From CAZCGA01 sp964498075 (lineage in GTDB: Bacteria; Desulfobacterota; Binatia; HRBIN30): a stretch of DNA of 49,948 bases. Position 1 is the stretch's first letter. Each line of letters opens with the position of its first letter. Where the stretch lies: contig CAZCGA010000036.1 of assembly GCA_964498075.1 (NCBI GenBank), forward strand, positions 1 through 49,948, read 5' to 3'. Made by a program: the position numbers and the translations under genes. Shown one piece after another: positions 42,197-49,948 of this stretch. The notes beneath the pieces were generated by a model. The model had not been told where the DNA came from. It was given only the letters and a program-made list of their open reading frames with translations, and did no database searches.

Positions 42197-43213
42197 TCAG
42201 CTCCCGTCGGCGGTCAGGTACACATTTCCTTCCGTGCCCGGCTGGAAGCGCTCGACGCCTTCGAGGATGCGGACCTTGGCGCGATACACCTGCCCCATGC
42301 GATCGCTGCGGGTCTCGATCTTCTCGGGGGTGAAGTTCGCCTTGTCGGCGATGAAGCTGATCTCGCCGGGGACGCGCTGTCCGGGTTGGCTGTCGAGCTC
42401 GATCGCCACGCGTTGGCCGACGTGGACCGTACCCACGTCGGTGACCGGCACGTAGATCTGCACGTACTTGTCGGTGGGATCGAGCACGGAGACGACGGCG
42501 CTCCCGGGCTGCGCCAGCTCGCCGGGCCAGATGAACTGGGTCTGCACGACGGTTGCAACGGCGGGTGAATGAATCGTGTACTTCGAGTGCGCGACCTGCA
42601 GCTCGCCGAGCTGCGCCTCGGTGAGGTCGCGCTTCTGGCGCAGCGTGTCGAGCTCGTGGTGCGCCAGGGCGACGGTGTGCTCCTCCGCCTCGGTGCGTGC
42701 CAGCATCTCGTGGGCGCGGTCGAGGCCGCTGCGCGACTGATCGCGCCGGGCGCGGTTGTCGTCCAGCTGCTGCGCCGTGCTGGCACCAGTTTTTGCCAGC
42801 CCTTGCTCGCGGGACAAGGTGCGCTCGGCGAGACCCGCCGCCGACTCCGCTTGGCGCAGCTCGGCGTGCCGCGCGCTCACGTCGCGTTGCCACGTACTCT
42901 CCACTAATGCGATGCGCTCGGCCTGGGTCCGCAGCTCGGCGTCGAGGACGGCCAGCTCTTCCTGCTTCGACGTGATGCGGGCTTGGACGTCGCGGTCGTC
43001 GAGCACGGCGATCACCGCGTTCGCCGACACCGACGTGCCTTCGGTGTACTTCACCTCGAGCACGCGGCCGGTGACCTCGCTGCGGATGACGCGCTCTTCG
43101 CCCTCGACGAAGCCGGTGTAGTAGGACGGCGCATGGCTCGTGCGCAGGTACCAGACGGCGACGACAACGGCGATGGCGGCGGCGACGATGGGGATCGCGA
43201 GTTTGCGTGACAT
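42197..43213 (-). CDS. HlyD-family periplasmic adaptor (YbhG-like)
   Basis: This 338-residue membrane-fusion protein has an N-terminal signal anchor (IPIVAAAIAVVVAVWYLRTS). A barrel-hairpin part follows (RSEVTGRVLEVKYTEGTSVS, the lipoyl motif). A long coiled coil (~70-200) is rich in Gln/Glu/Arg (SKQEELAVLDAELRTQAERI, RARRDQSRSGLDRAHEML). The second lipoyl half and beta barrel follow (KYTIHSPAVATVVQTQFIWP, GTVHVGQRVAIELDSQPGQR). It links the inner-membrane ABC permeases to the outer-membrane channel encoded just upstream. Only 6 nt separate it from the first ATPase gene. Confidence 0.92.
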   Translation of the reverse strand: MSRKLAIPIVAAAIAVVVAVWYLRTSHAPSYYTGFVEGEERVIRSEVTGRVLEVKYTEGTSVSANAVIAVLDDRDVQARITSKQEELAVLDAELRTQAERIALVESTWQRDVSARHAELRQAESAAGLAERTLSREQGLAKTGASTAQQLDDNRARRDQSRSGLDRAHEMLARTEAEEHTVALAHHELDTLRQKRDLTEAQLGELQVAHSKYTIHSPAVATVVQTQFIWPGELAQPGSAVVSVLDPTDKYVQIYVPVTDVGTVHVGQRVAIELDSQPGQRVPGEISFIADKANFTPEKIETRSDRMGQVYRAKVRILEGVERFQPGTEGNVYLTADGS

Positions 43214-43218
43214 GGTGA

Positions 43219-44724
43219 TTACCTCGAGGTCGACAGTTCGTTGAGCGGCAACCCGATCAGCTGTTGCAGCTCGGCACGGCGTGTGTGCGCCTGGTAGAGT
43301 GCCGTCGCCAGCGTGGCGCGTTGCTGGGCGAGCAGCGCTTCGGCGTCCAACACGTCCTCGCTCTGGGCCCGACCGGCGTCAAACTGTTGCTGCCGGATGC
43401 GCAGGTTTTCCTCGGCCTGCCCGACCGCGGCCTCGGCCGCGGCGAGTGCGGAGAGGCGCTCCTCGGTGGCCTGCTGCGTCGCGCGCACGACGGCCTCCAG
43501 CTCGCGAAGCTGGCGCTCGATGACGATGCGGTTCTGCTCGGCGGCAATGCGGGCTTCGGCGATCTGTGCCTCGCGGCGCGTGTCGGTGCCGAGATCCCAC
43601 GTGAAGCCGGTGAAGCCGGAGCCGACGCGTTGCGGCTGCAGGAGATCGGAGGTGGAGTAGTCGACGGCGCCGCCGGCGGAGAAGCGCGGCAGGCGGCTGC
43701 GCTCCAGCGAGCGCGCGGTCTCGTCGAGCCGCTGTTGCTCCTCGACGAGCGAGACGAGCACGGGGTTGTGCGCATAGGCGAGGCGCAGCGCCTGATCGAC
43801 CGCGGGCACCGCCGGGCGTTCGCGGACGTCGACCGGTTCACTGGGTGCGTTCACGGCGGCGCCGATCGCCTGATTGAAGGTCCAGCGCGCCTGGTCGATC
43901 ACCAGGTCGCGCTGGACCAGCTGCTGCTCGGCGTTGCGCAACGCGACCTGCACCACCAGCAGCTCGTTCTTGGTGACGCGGCCGTTTTGGAAGCGGCTCT
44001 CGGCGGTCACCCGCTGCTGGCGGTAAAGCGCCACCGTCTGCTCCGTGACCTCACGCAGGCGCTGCGCGGCGAGCAGGTCGAAGTACGCGCGCACGACGAG
44101 AGCCTGCTGATCGAGCGTCGTCGCCCACAAGCGGGCCTTCTGACCTCGGTAGCCCGCCTGCGCCGCGGCCAGCGCGTGGCGCAGCTCGCCGGAGAGGTCG
44201 AGGGGCAGGGTGAGCGTCCCGTTCACCGTACCGAAGTTCGAGTCGCGGACATCGACGACCGGCGGCGGCACTCCCGGCGGCAGGACGCCGGCGGGGAGGC
44301 TGACGTTGGTCGTCTGTGCAGCTGTGTACCACGCGTATCGTCCGCTGCCGATGGTTGCGGGCAGCAGCCGCCCGCGGGTGTCGTGGACGCGTTCGCCGGC
44401 GGCCGCGAGCTGACGCTCAGCCTCGGCGATCCGCCGGTTGCCGCTCGCCGCCATCGCCAACGCCGTGGCGAGATCGATCGGTCCGGTCGCCGCGGGGGTG
44501 ACGGTCGCAAGCGGTGCGGCGCTCGTCGTGCCGAAGTCGACCCCCGCCAGCGCCGCCCGCTGCCCCAGCTCTTGGTGCCGTTGCGCGGCCGACCACCCGC
44601 CGTCGCCCTCGACCCGGCTGAGGCGGGCGACGGTGCCGCAGGCGGACAGCAGGGAGCAGATGACGACAGCCAGCAGCGCGCGCGGCGCGCGGCGCGCGGT
44701 GTGTGCGGCCCGGTCACCGGGCAT
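43219..44724 (-). CDS. TolC-like outer membrane efflux lipoprotein
   Basis: This 501-residue protein starts at ATG 44724 after GGAGGA. The signal peptide ends in a lipobox (LLAVVICSLLSACG). Two OEP repeats follow, each with a long coiled coil: ATALAMAASGNRRIAEAERQ to FDLLAAQRLREVTEQTVALY, and VDQALRLAYAHNPVLVSLVE to NLRIRQQQFDAGRAQSEDVL. The periodic Ala/Gln/Glu/Arg pattern and VTKNELLVVQVALRNAEQQL are typical of the family. It forms the outer-membrane exit duct of the tripartite pump. It overlaps the end of the TetR gene by 11 nt, so regulator and pump share a transcript. Confidence 0.92.
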   Translation of the reverse strand: MPGDRAAHTARRAPRALLAVVICSLLSACGTVARLSRVEGDGGWSAAQRHQELGQRAALAGVDFGTTSAAPLATVTPAATGPIDLATALAMAASGNRRIAEAERQLAAAGERVHDTRGRLLPATIGSGRYAWYTAAQTTNVSLPAGVLPPGVPPPVVDVRDSNFGTVNGTLTLPLDLSGELRHALAAAQAGYRGQKARLWATTLDQQALVVRAYFDLLAAQRLREVTEQTVALYRQQRVTAESRFQNGRVTKNELLVVQVALRNAEQQLVQRDLVIDQARWTFNQAIGAAVNAPSEPVDVRERPAVPAVDQALRLAYAHNPVLVSLVEEQQRLDETARSLERSRLPRFSAGGAVDYSTSDLLQPQRVGSGFTGFTWDLGTDTRREAQIAEARIAAEQNRIVIERQLRELEAVVRATQQATEERLSALAAAEAAVGQAEENLRIRQQQFDAGRAQSEDVLDAEALLAQQRATLATALYQAHTRRAELQQLIGLPLNELSTSR

Positions 44725-45394
44725 GGCGATTCCTCCGTCGACGCCCGGCCAGCCGTTGCAGCCCGCCGAGGGAGAACTCGGTGATGTGCGCCGCGAGCCG
44801 GCGCGAGAGCCCGCGCGGGTAAGCGGGCAGGTTCCACAGCTTCAACGTGGCCGGCATGCTGAAGCGATAGAAGAGGGCCTGGCCCATGACGCTGAACACG
44901 CAGTGCTCGATCGTGCGGGCGTCGAGACCCGGCGCCAGCTGCGCGAGGATGGCTTGCGTCTCGCGCACCATGGGGGTGATGAACTCCCCGACGATGACCG
45001 GCAGCGCGTCGCTGGGGTCCGCCATCTCGCGCTGCATCAGGGTGCCATGCACACCCGGCGGTGGGCCGATCAGCAGGTCCAGCATGGCGTCGGTGCGGGC
45101 GCGCAACAGGGCGATCAGCGCGGTGCGTGACAGTCGGGCCAGCTCGTCCGGCGGTTTCACGGTGCCGCGCCGGGCGAGCAGGCTGCGGATCTCGGCGAAC
45201 TGCGCGCGCAGCACTTCGACATAGAGCTCCTTCTTCGATCCGTAATGGTAATTGCCGGAAGCGAGGTTGACGCCGGCCCGGGTGGCGATGTCACGCACCT
45301 TCGTGCCGTGGAAGCCGTGCGCCGCGAACAGCTCGGTCGCCGCCGCCAGCAGGCGTTGCTTGGTTGCCCCCTTCGAAGTCGGTGCCACGAACAA
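44714..45394 (-). CDS. TetR-family repressor (CecR-like) of the efflux operon
   Basis: This ~226-residue protein starts at TTG 45394 (GTG 45388 is an alternative). The N-terminal HTH region KQRLLAAATELFAAHGFHGT, VRDIATRAGVNLASGNYHYG, SKKELYVEVLR is typical TetR. The C-terminal DUF1956-like ligand domain (IEHCVFSVMGQALFYRFSMP) matches CecR (YbiH), which in E. coli controls ybhGFSR-type efflux. It is the first gene of the minus-strand operon. A perfect palindrome 6 bp upstream of the TTG is the likely autoregulatory operator. Confidence 0.9.
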   Translation of the reverse strand: MFVAPTSKGATKQRLLAAATELFAAHGFHGTKVRDIATRAGVNLASGNYHYGSKKELYVEVLRAQFAEIRSLLARRGTVKPPDELARLSRTALIALLRARTDAMLDLLIGPPPGVHGTLMQREMADPSDALPVIVGEFITPMVRETQAILAQLAPGLDARTIEHCVFSVMGQALFYRFSMPATLKLWNLPAYPRGLSRRLAAHITEFSLGGLQRLAGRRRRNRHAR

Positions 45395-45399
45395 GAGTT

Positions 45400-45415
45400 T
45401 TAAACGGGCGTTTAA
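45400..45415. promoter_or_regulatory. putative TetR operator TTAAACG-GG-CGTTTAA
   Basis: This is a perfect 7-bp inverted repeat with a 2-bp centre, sitting just before the regulator's start in a region of otherwise high GC. The length and placement are those of TetR-family operators. Binding here would shut off regulator and pump together. Confidence 0.75.
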
Positions 45416-45549
45416 TTCGTGTCAAGAACCAACGCGGCCGCGCCGCTGTCCGCAAAGCGCGTCGGGTTTTCTTGCGGCACCGTTCCGTGAGAGGATGCAG
45501 CGATCGGGTGTTCTTCAGTGACCCAATGAATCAATGAGCAAATCGCGTC

Positions 45550-46215
45550 ATGCCGATCGTTGCGTTTCCTGATCCGCGCAGCGCGAATCGCGACGGTGTG
45601 GTTGCCGTCGGCGGCGATCTGCATCCCGAGTCGCTGCGGCTGGCGTATCGGCAGGGGATCTTTCCGTGGCCCGTCGAGAGGCTGCCGCTGCTGTGGTTCT
45701 GTCCGGCGGAACGCAGCATCTTGGAGCTCGCGAACCTGCACGTCCCGCGTAGCCTGGCATCCGCGCGCCGCCGCACGACGCTGCGCTTCAGCATTGATGC
45801 CGCCTTCCCCGAGGTGATTCGCGCGTGTGCAGCGACGCCCCGGCCGGGGCAGGCGGGCACGTGGATCACGCCGCAGATCGTCACGGCATACGTCCGCCTG
45901 CACCGCATGGGCATTGCCCACAGCGCTGAAGCGTGGCGCGGGACACGCCTCGTCGGCGGAGTCTACGGCGTGGACGTCGACGGCGCGTTCGCCGCCGAGA
46001 GCATGTTCTTCCACGAGCCCGACGCCTCAAAGCTCGCGCTGCTCCACCTCATCGATCACTTGCGGGGCCGCGGCCTCGACTGGATCGACATCCAAGTGTC
46101 GACGCCGCACCTCAAACGCCTTGGTGCCACGGTGATCAGCCGCGACGCCTTCCTCGAGAAGCTGCGCCGCACCCGGGCGCGACGGCTGCGTCTGTTTGGC
46201 GACGTCAGATCTTGA
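45550..46215 (+). CDS. aat: leucyl/phenylalanyl-tRNA-protein transferase
   Basis: The 221-residue protein has the Aat landmarks VVAVGGDLHPESLRLAYRQG, IFPWPVERLPLLWFCPAER, TWITPQIVTAYVRLHRMGIA, HSAEAWRGTRLVGGVYGVDV, AAESMFFHEPDASKLALLHL and IDIQVSTPHLKRLGA. The enzyme moves Leu or Phe from tRNA to the N-terminal Arg/Lys of proteins, marking them for ClpS/ClpAP under the N-end rule. Length is normal. No clpS or clpA is nearby. Its last 11 nt overlap the 3' end of the convergent membrane acyltransferase-like gene. Confidence 0.95.
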   Translation: MPIVAFPDPRSANRDGVVAVGGDLHPESLRLAYRQGIFPWPVERLPLLWFCPAERSILELANLHVPRSLASARRRTTLRFSIDAAFPEVIRACAATPRPGQAGTWITPQIVTAYVRLHRMGIAHSAEAWRGTRLVGGVYGVDVDGAFAAESMFFHEPDASKLALLHLIDHLRGRGLDWIDIQVSTPHLKRLGATVISRDAFLEKLRRTRARRLRLFGDVRS

Positions 46216-47407
46216 TGAAGATACGCTTGCGGTAGAGGATCGCCGCGACTCCCCACCAGACCAGCATGTAGGCTACGGCGTAGAGGAGCGTGGCGTTGAT
46301 CGGGCTCGCCACCGGCAGAAAGAACTGCTCGAAGAGGAATTTTCTGAAGATGACCTTCGAGCCGTCGGGTCGCGTCACCCGCCAGAGAATCATGCCCTTG
46401 GCGACGAGGGTGGAGAGGAAGTAGGCGACCAGCGGGTTCGTGCCGTAGATGACGAACGGTGTCGCCCAGCGCCGGTAGCCCTTGATGTCGATCAGCCAGT
46501 AGCAGACCCCGAGCATGTTCAGGGCCATGCCCGCCGTGAACACGACGTACGAGCTGCTCCACAGGCTCTTGTTGATCGGGAACCAGAAGTCCATGACCAG
46601 ACCGACGACGACGGCCAGATTGCCGACCGCGAAGAGCCCGGCGACGCGCTCCGTCGCGCTGCGTGCGGACCGCAGCCAATGACCGGTGAGCACGCCGCAC
46701 AACGTCGTCGCGATCGCCGGCACCGTGCTCAAGATCCCCTCGGGATCCCAGCGGCGATGCAGCAGGTGGCCGTACAGCAACGCGTCGTCGATATGCGCCG
46801 CGAGGTTTGCGCCTGGGCCCAGCCCGCCGGTCGCCTGGCCGGGGAACGGCATCAGCTTCATCACCGCCCAATAGCCGAGCAGCAACAGCGCTGCGGTGAT
46901 ACCCTGGCCGCGGATGCCGAGGCGGAGGGTGACGATCGACGCGACGCAGTAGCACAGCGCGATGCGCTGCAGCACTCCCGGAACGCGGACGATTTCCCAG
47001 TCGAAGTACGGAAGCGCGTTCAACAGCAGCCCGAGGCCGAAGATGACCAGGGTGCGCCACATCACCTTCGCGACCAGCGTCGCGACGCTGCCGCCGCGGG
47101 CGCGCCGCCGGCCAAACGAAAACGTACTGGCGACGCCGACGATGAACAGAAAGCACGGGAAGATGAGGTCGGCAGGTGTGCAGCCATTCCAATCGGCGTG
47201 TTCCAGTGGCGCGTATACCGGCCGCCATCGGCCTGGGTTGTTCACCAGGATCATCGCGGCGATCGCGATACCGCGGAAGGCATCGAGCGACAGTAAACGC
47301 TCGCCGCGCTCGGCTTCCGCGTGCTGTCGCGCGACCGCCGCCAACTCGGTGACTGGGCGGCCTCGTGAAACAGACCCCGCTGCGTGCTGCGGTATGCTCG
47401 TTTGCAA
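46205..47407 (-). CDS. heparan-alpha-glucosaminide N-acetyltransferase-like membrane protein (COG4299/DUF5009)
   Basis: The family core RLLSLDAFRGIAIAAMILVN is followed by GCTPADLIFPCFLFIVGVAS (family Asp/Pro segment). About ten membrane segments follow, such as VLQRIALCYCVASIVTLRLG, LYGHLLHRRWDPEGILSTVP, VVFTAGMALNMLGVCYWLID and NPLVAYFLSTLVAKGMILW. Eukaryotic HGSNAT acetylates lysosomal glucosamine; bacterial relatives (NagX-like) probably act on amino sugars. The start is uncertain. I chose TTG 47407, next to AGAGGAG, giving ~400 residues; GTGs at 47458 and 47479 are alternatives, and an open frame extends to 47605. Confidence 0.85.
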   Translation of the reverse strand: MQTSIPQHAAGSVSRGRPVTELAAVARQHAEAERGERLLSLDAFRGIAIAAMILVNNPGRWRPVYAPLEHADWNGCTPADLIFPCFLFIVGVASTFSFGRRRARGGSVATLVAKVMWRTLVIFGLGLLLNALPYFDWEIVRVPGVLQRIALCYCVASIVTLRLGIRGQGITAALLLLGYWAVMKLMPFPGQATGGLGPGANLAAHIDDALLYGHLLHRRWDPEGILSTVPAIATTLCGVLTGHWLRSARSATERVAGLFAVGNLAVVVGLVMDFWFPINKSLWSSSYVVFTAGMALNMLGVCYWLIDIKGYRRWATPFVIYGTNPLVAYFLSTLVAKGMILWRVTRPDGSKVIFRKFLFEQFFLPVASPINATLLYAVAYMLVWWGVAAILYRKRIFIKI

Positions 47408-47510
47408 CTCCTCTGAGCCGGCGCCACGGTGCCCGACGCCGCGGCGCGGCGGCTCCACGGACTTTACAACACGCCGCACCGACAGTGAAGAAGAAACCAG
47501 GCCGCGCGGG

Positions 47511-49889
47511 TCAGGGGGATCGTGCCGTCCACGTCCAGTCCGAAATCCCCAGGCTCTTCTGCGGCGTATACCCTGTGGAGTAGCTCTGCACGGTTCCGCT
47601 CCCATCGACGAGGAAGAACGTCGGTGTGCCGCTCACACCGTAGGCCACGTAGGCGCGACGGTACTCGTCGACGGCGACGATCCCGGGGAACGGCTCCGTG
47701 AACGTCTTGAAGAAGGTGTCGAGCTGCTCGGGGAGCTCGTCAGTGATCGCGATGACCGGCGTGCCGCGCTCGCGCTCGAACGCCAGCACCTCCGGTAGCG
47801 ACGCCTTGCAGGGGGCGCACCACGTGGCCCAGAAGAACAGCAAATGTGGCACGCCGCCGTCGAGCGCGGCGGGCAGCGCGCCGCGATAGGGGCTCACGGA
47901 GAGGGGCGGGGCGACGCTGCCGATCTTCGGTGGACCCGGTAGCGCCGGCCACTTCATGGGGTAGGGTTTCGGCACCAGCGTGAGCTGCAGGTGCTCGCCG
48001 CCGCGCACGACATCGAGTGGGCGCGGCTCGTCGATCTTGGACAGCATCGTCCATGCGCGCACCTCGTTGCGTTCGCTGAAGGGCTGAGCGGGAGGCCCGA
48101 TGATGATGTCGCCGCTCTGCAGACCGGCGGCTTCGGCCGGTGAATCGGGATAGACCGTGATCACGGTGGAGGCGCCGTCGTGCAGCCCCAGCTTGGTGCG
48201 CCGCTCGGCGGCTGCCTGCCGGAACTGAATGCCCATCCACCCGGGCAACGCCGCTTGCGCGTGCTGCACATCTTCGTCGAAGGGTGGGAACGGCTCCACG
48301 GCAGCGAGCGCGGTCCCGCCCGCGGACGGCCGCGCCGGCAGCCCCAGGTGCTCGCACGTTGCCAGCGCGTTGTAGGCGGCGTGCTCCGCCGGCGTGGCGC
48401 GGCCGGCAAGGTAGACGCGACCGGCGATGCTGGTGAGGATCGCGCGCATCCGCAACACCACGCCGAGCCGCACCTCCATGCGGTAGTTCGCGGCGGCGGC
48501 CGCTTGGCCCTCGTCCTTGAGGACGTGCAGCCGGGCGCCGCCCGTCGCGTCGGCGGCGGTGAACGGCCCGAGCTCAGCGAGCAGCTCCGCGGTGAACCCT
48601 CGTACGGCCTGCGCCGCAAGCCCGGTCAGTGCTTGGGGACGTACCCGGTCAGCCCAGTCAGGGCGTGCCGCCAGAAAGCGATCGAGGTTCGCCTGCGCCG
48701 CATCCTCCGTCGACGCCTTCCACGACCTTGCCACCTTGCCGATCTGCTCGCTGATGTCCGGCAAGTCCTTCGTCTGCTCCTCGAGCTCCGCCAGCGAGCG
48801 CGGGCTGAAGCAGCCAAACGCGACGCCGATGCGGTCGAGCAAGCGGATCTCCGGCTCCCACGCTGCCTTGTTCTGCCAGGCTTCGCGCAAGAGCGCATCA
48901 ACCAGCGCGCTCGGTTCCTGTCCGTCGGCGCGCGCGGCACGCCGCAAGAGCTGGTCCAGGTACACGTCGGAGGTTCTCAGCGGCACGTCGGGGCTCGCAT
49001 CGGTGACCAGCACGCGGTCGTGGGCCTCCGCAAAGCTGCCGGTCGCTGCCAGTGCCTGAATGAAGTGGAAGGAGTGGCCGACGTTCTCGACGCCGCGGTT
49101 TTCCGGGTAGCAGCCGTAGGCGCGCCGCTCGGCAGTGGAGGAGAAGTAGCCGCACACCGCGCCGCTCGGCAGGCCGTCGGCGGCGGGTGGGTCCATCAGA
49201 TGTGCAAAGCCGCCCGAGTAGCACTGCGACATGAGTGTGACGACGCGCACGCCAGGATCGAGCTTTCCGAGCAGCTCCCGCAGCTCCTGTACCGTCAGCG
49301 ACTCGTCCTTGCCCCACAGCGTGATCTTGTTGTTGGAAGCATCCTCCGGATTCTTGGTTCCGTGGTCGGTGACGTAGAGGAGCAGAGTATCCCCCATGTG
49401 CAGGCGTTGGCTGGCCTCGTCGAACCAAGTGCTGATACCGGCTTTGGTCGCGGCCTCGAGGCGCATGTCGGGGATCTCCGAGTTCACGTAGGTGATCGGT
49501 GTGCGCAGGAAGCGTTCGAGGCTCGTGCCGCCGACCAGCCAGAAGTCGGCCTCGGGTTGCAGCTCGCGCATGGCCAGATCAGCAGCGGGGTCCGGGCCGT
49601 CGGCGCTGAAGATCGAGATCCGCTCGGCCGGAACACCGGAGCGGCGCAAGAGGTCGACGAGCTGCTGCACGTGCAGCAGGTGTGATTGATAGTTCTGCGC
49701 CTGTGCGCTGCCGCCGTTGATCATCAGCACGTGAAAGCGGTCGCCGTCGGCCGGCGCGGCCGGATGGGGAGCGGCGGGCCGGTCGCGGGTCATCTCCGAA
49801 GCGGAGTAAGCGGACAATGCCAACGCACCCACGACAACGAGCACGGTGAGAGTGCGCCAAAGGCGATTGCGATCGGTGGGCGTAGACAT
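47511..49889 (-). CDS. caspase/legumain-like peptidase fused to PDZ and TlpA-type thioredoxin domains
   Basis: This 792-residue protein starts at ATG 49889. A signal anchor (TLTVLVVVGALALSAYS) places the rest outside the cytoplasm. Residues ~50-290 form a clan CD (caspase/legumain-like) domain: HVLMINGGSAQAQNYQSHLL, LLLYVTDHGTKNPEDASNNK with catalytic His176, and VVTLMSQCYSGGF with Cys223. A helical middle region (~300-540) follows. A PDZ domain has GMIQFRQ-type beta strands, then VYPDSPAEAAGLQSGDIIIG. The C-terminal ~130 residues form a TlpA/ResA-like thioredoxin domain with LLFFWATWCAPCKASLPEVL and SGTPTFFLVDGSG. A protease plus redox domain in one envelope protein is an uncommon combination. 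Both active sites look intact. Confidence 0.85.
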   Translation of the reverse strand: MSTPTDRNRLWRTLTVLVVVGALALSAYSASEMTRDRPAAPHPAAPADGDRFHVLMINGGSAQAQNYQSHLLHVQQLVDLLRRSGVPAERISIFSADGPDPAADLAMRELQPEADFWLVGGTSLERFLRTPITYVNSEIPDMRLEAATKAGISTWFDEASQRLHMGDTLLLYVTDHGTKNPEDASNNKITLWGKDESLTVQELRELLGKLDPGVRVVTLMSQCYSGGFAHLMDPPAADGLPSGAVCGYFSSTAERRAYGCYPENRGVENVGHSFHFIQALAATGSFAEAHDRVLVTDASPDVPLRTSDVYLDQLLRRAARADGQEPSALVDALLREAWQNKAAWEPEIRLLDRIGVAFGCFSPRSLAELEEQTKDLPDISEQIGKVARSWKASTEDAAQANLDRFLAARPDWADRVRPQALTGLAAQAVRGFTAELLAELGPFTAADATGGARLHVLKDEGQAAAAANYRMEVRLGVVLRMRAILTSIAGRVYLAGRATPAEHAAYNALATCEHLGLPARPSAGGTALAAVEPFPPFDEDVQHAQAALPGWMGIQFRQAAAERRTKLGLHDGASTVITVYPDSPAEAAGLQSGDIIIGPPAQPFSERNEVRAWTMLSKIDEPRPLDVVRGGEHLQLTLVPKPYPMKWPALPGPPKIGSVAPPLSVSPYRGALPAALDGGVPHLLFFWATWCAPCKASLPEVLAFERERGTPVIAITDELPEQLDTFFKTFTEPFPGIVAVDEYRRAYVAYGVSGTPTFFLVDGSGTVQSYSTGYTPQKSLGISDWTWTARSP

Positions 49890-49948
49890 GGCGCCAGACG
49901 CAGCTGAGAGCAAAGCGGGCCGGATCGTAGCAGAGGGGGTCAGCGTTG

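Noticed and set aside
1..49948. tRNA, rRNA, riboswitch, insertion sequence or prophage
   Set aside because: I found no cloverleaf with a TTCRANY loop, no rRNA segment, no known riboswitch core and no transposase or integrase frame by reading. A tRNAscan/Infernal run would settle this.

Overview
The window is GC-rich, densely packed chromosomal DNA. It carries no rRNA, tRNA, CRISPR array, transposase or phage gene that I can see. Gene content (wax-ester-synthase/DGAT-type acyltransferase, MMPL/RND lipid transporter, cyclase-family hydrolase, acyl-CoA-dehydrogenase-like flavoenzyme, arylsulfatase, and several zinc-ribbon/cyclase/AAA ATPase/TPR proteins) suggests an uncultured soil or groundwater bacterium of the former Deltaproteobacteria, most like Candidatus Binatota. 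This is inference from gene content; no marker gene is present. A 10-N run at 40763-40772 shows the window comes from a scaffold assembly.

Layout. 1-2076 (minus): a frameshifted, window-truncated cyclase-family lipoprotein and an acyl-CoA-dehydrogenase-like enzyme. 2157-20356 (plus): three consecutive class III nucleotide cyclase genes, namely cyclase-TolB-like-TPR, zinc ribbon-cyclase-ATPase-TPR, and a 12.5 kb gene. The last encodes zinc ribbons, a cyclase, an AAA ATPase and TPRs followed by ten tandem copies of a ~270-300 residue double SnoaL/NTF2-like unit. 20357-24089 (plus): a Tat-exported flavin oxidase, zinc-ribbon gene remnants, a PhnD-like binding protein and a TPR lipoprotein. 24093-28541 (minus): MMPL transporter, WS/DGAT and a GIY-YIG protein. 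28644-33559: a membrane protein, two thioredoxin-fold enzymes, a sulfatase, and DUF1330 and ABM small proteins. 33806-37996 (plus): a multi-PAS histidine kinase, another zinc-ribbon remnant and a HAD phosphatase. 38046-45394 (minus): a seven-gene efflux operon resembling cecR-ybhGFSR, with a TetR-type operator upstream. 45550-49889: aat, a heparan-glucosaminide acetyltransferase-like membrane protein, and a caspase-like/PDZ/thioredoxin fusion.

The most unusual part is the 12.5 kb gene. Its reading frame has absorbed at least eight palindromic repeat insertions of three or four sequence families without a stop or frameshift. One is flanked by a 14-bp direct repeat. Four near-identical 45-bp hairpins sit exactly at the junctions between the first five double SnoaL units, and a different palindrome fills the fifth junction. 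The second most unusual gene is the caspase-like/PDZ/thioredoxin fusion at 47511-49889. A recurring theme is short leftover 5' gene ends (a cyclase-family start and three zinc-ribbon starts), which may record deletions or scaffold joins.
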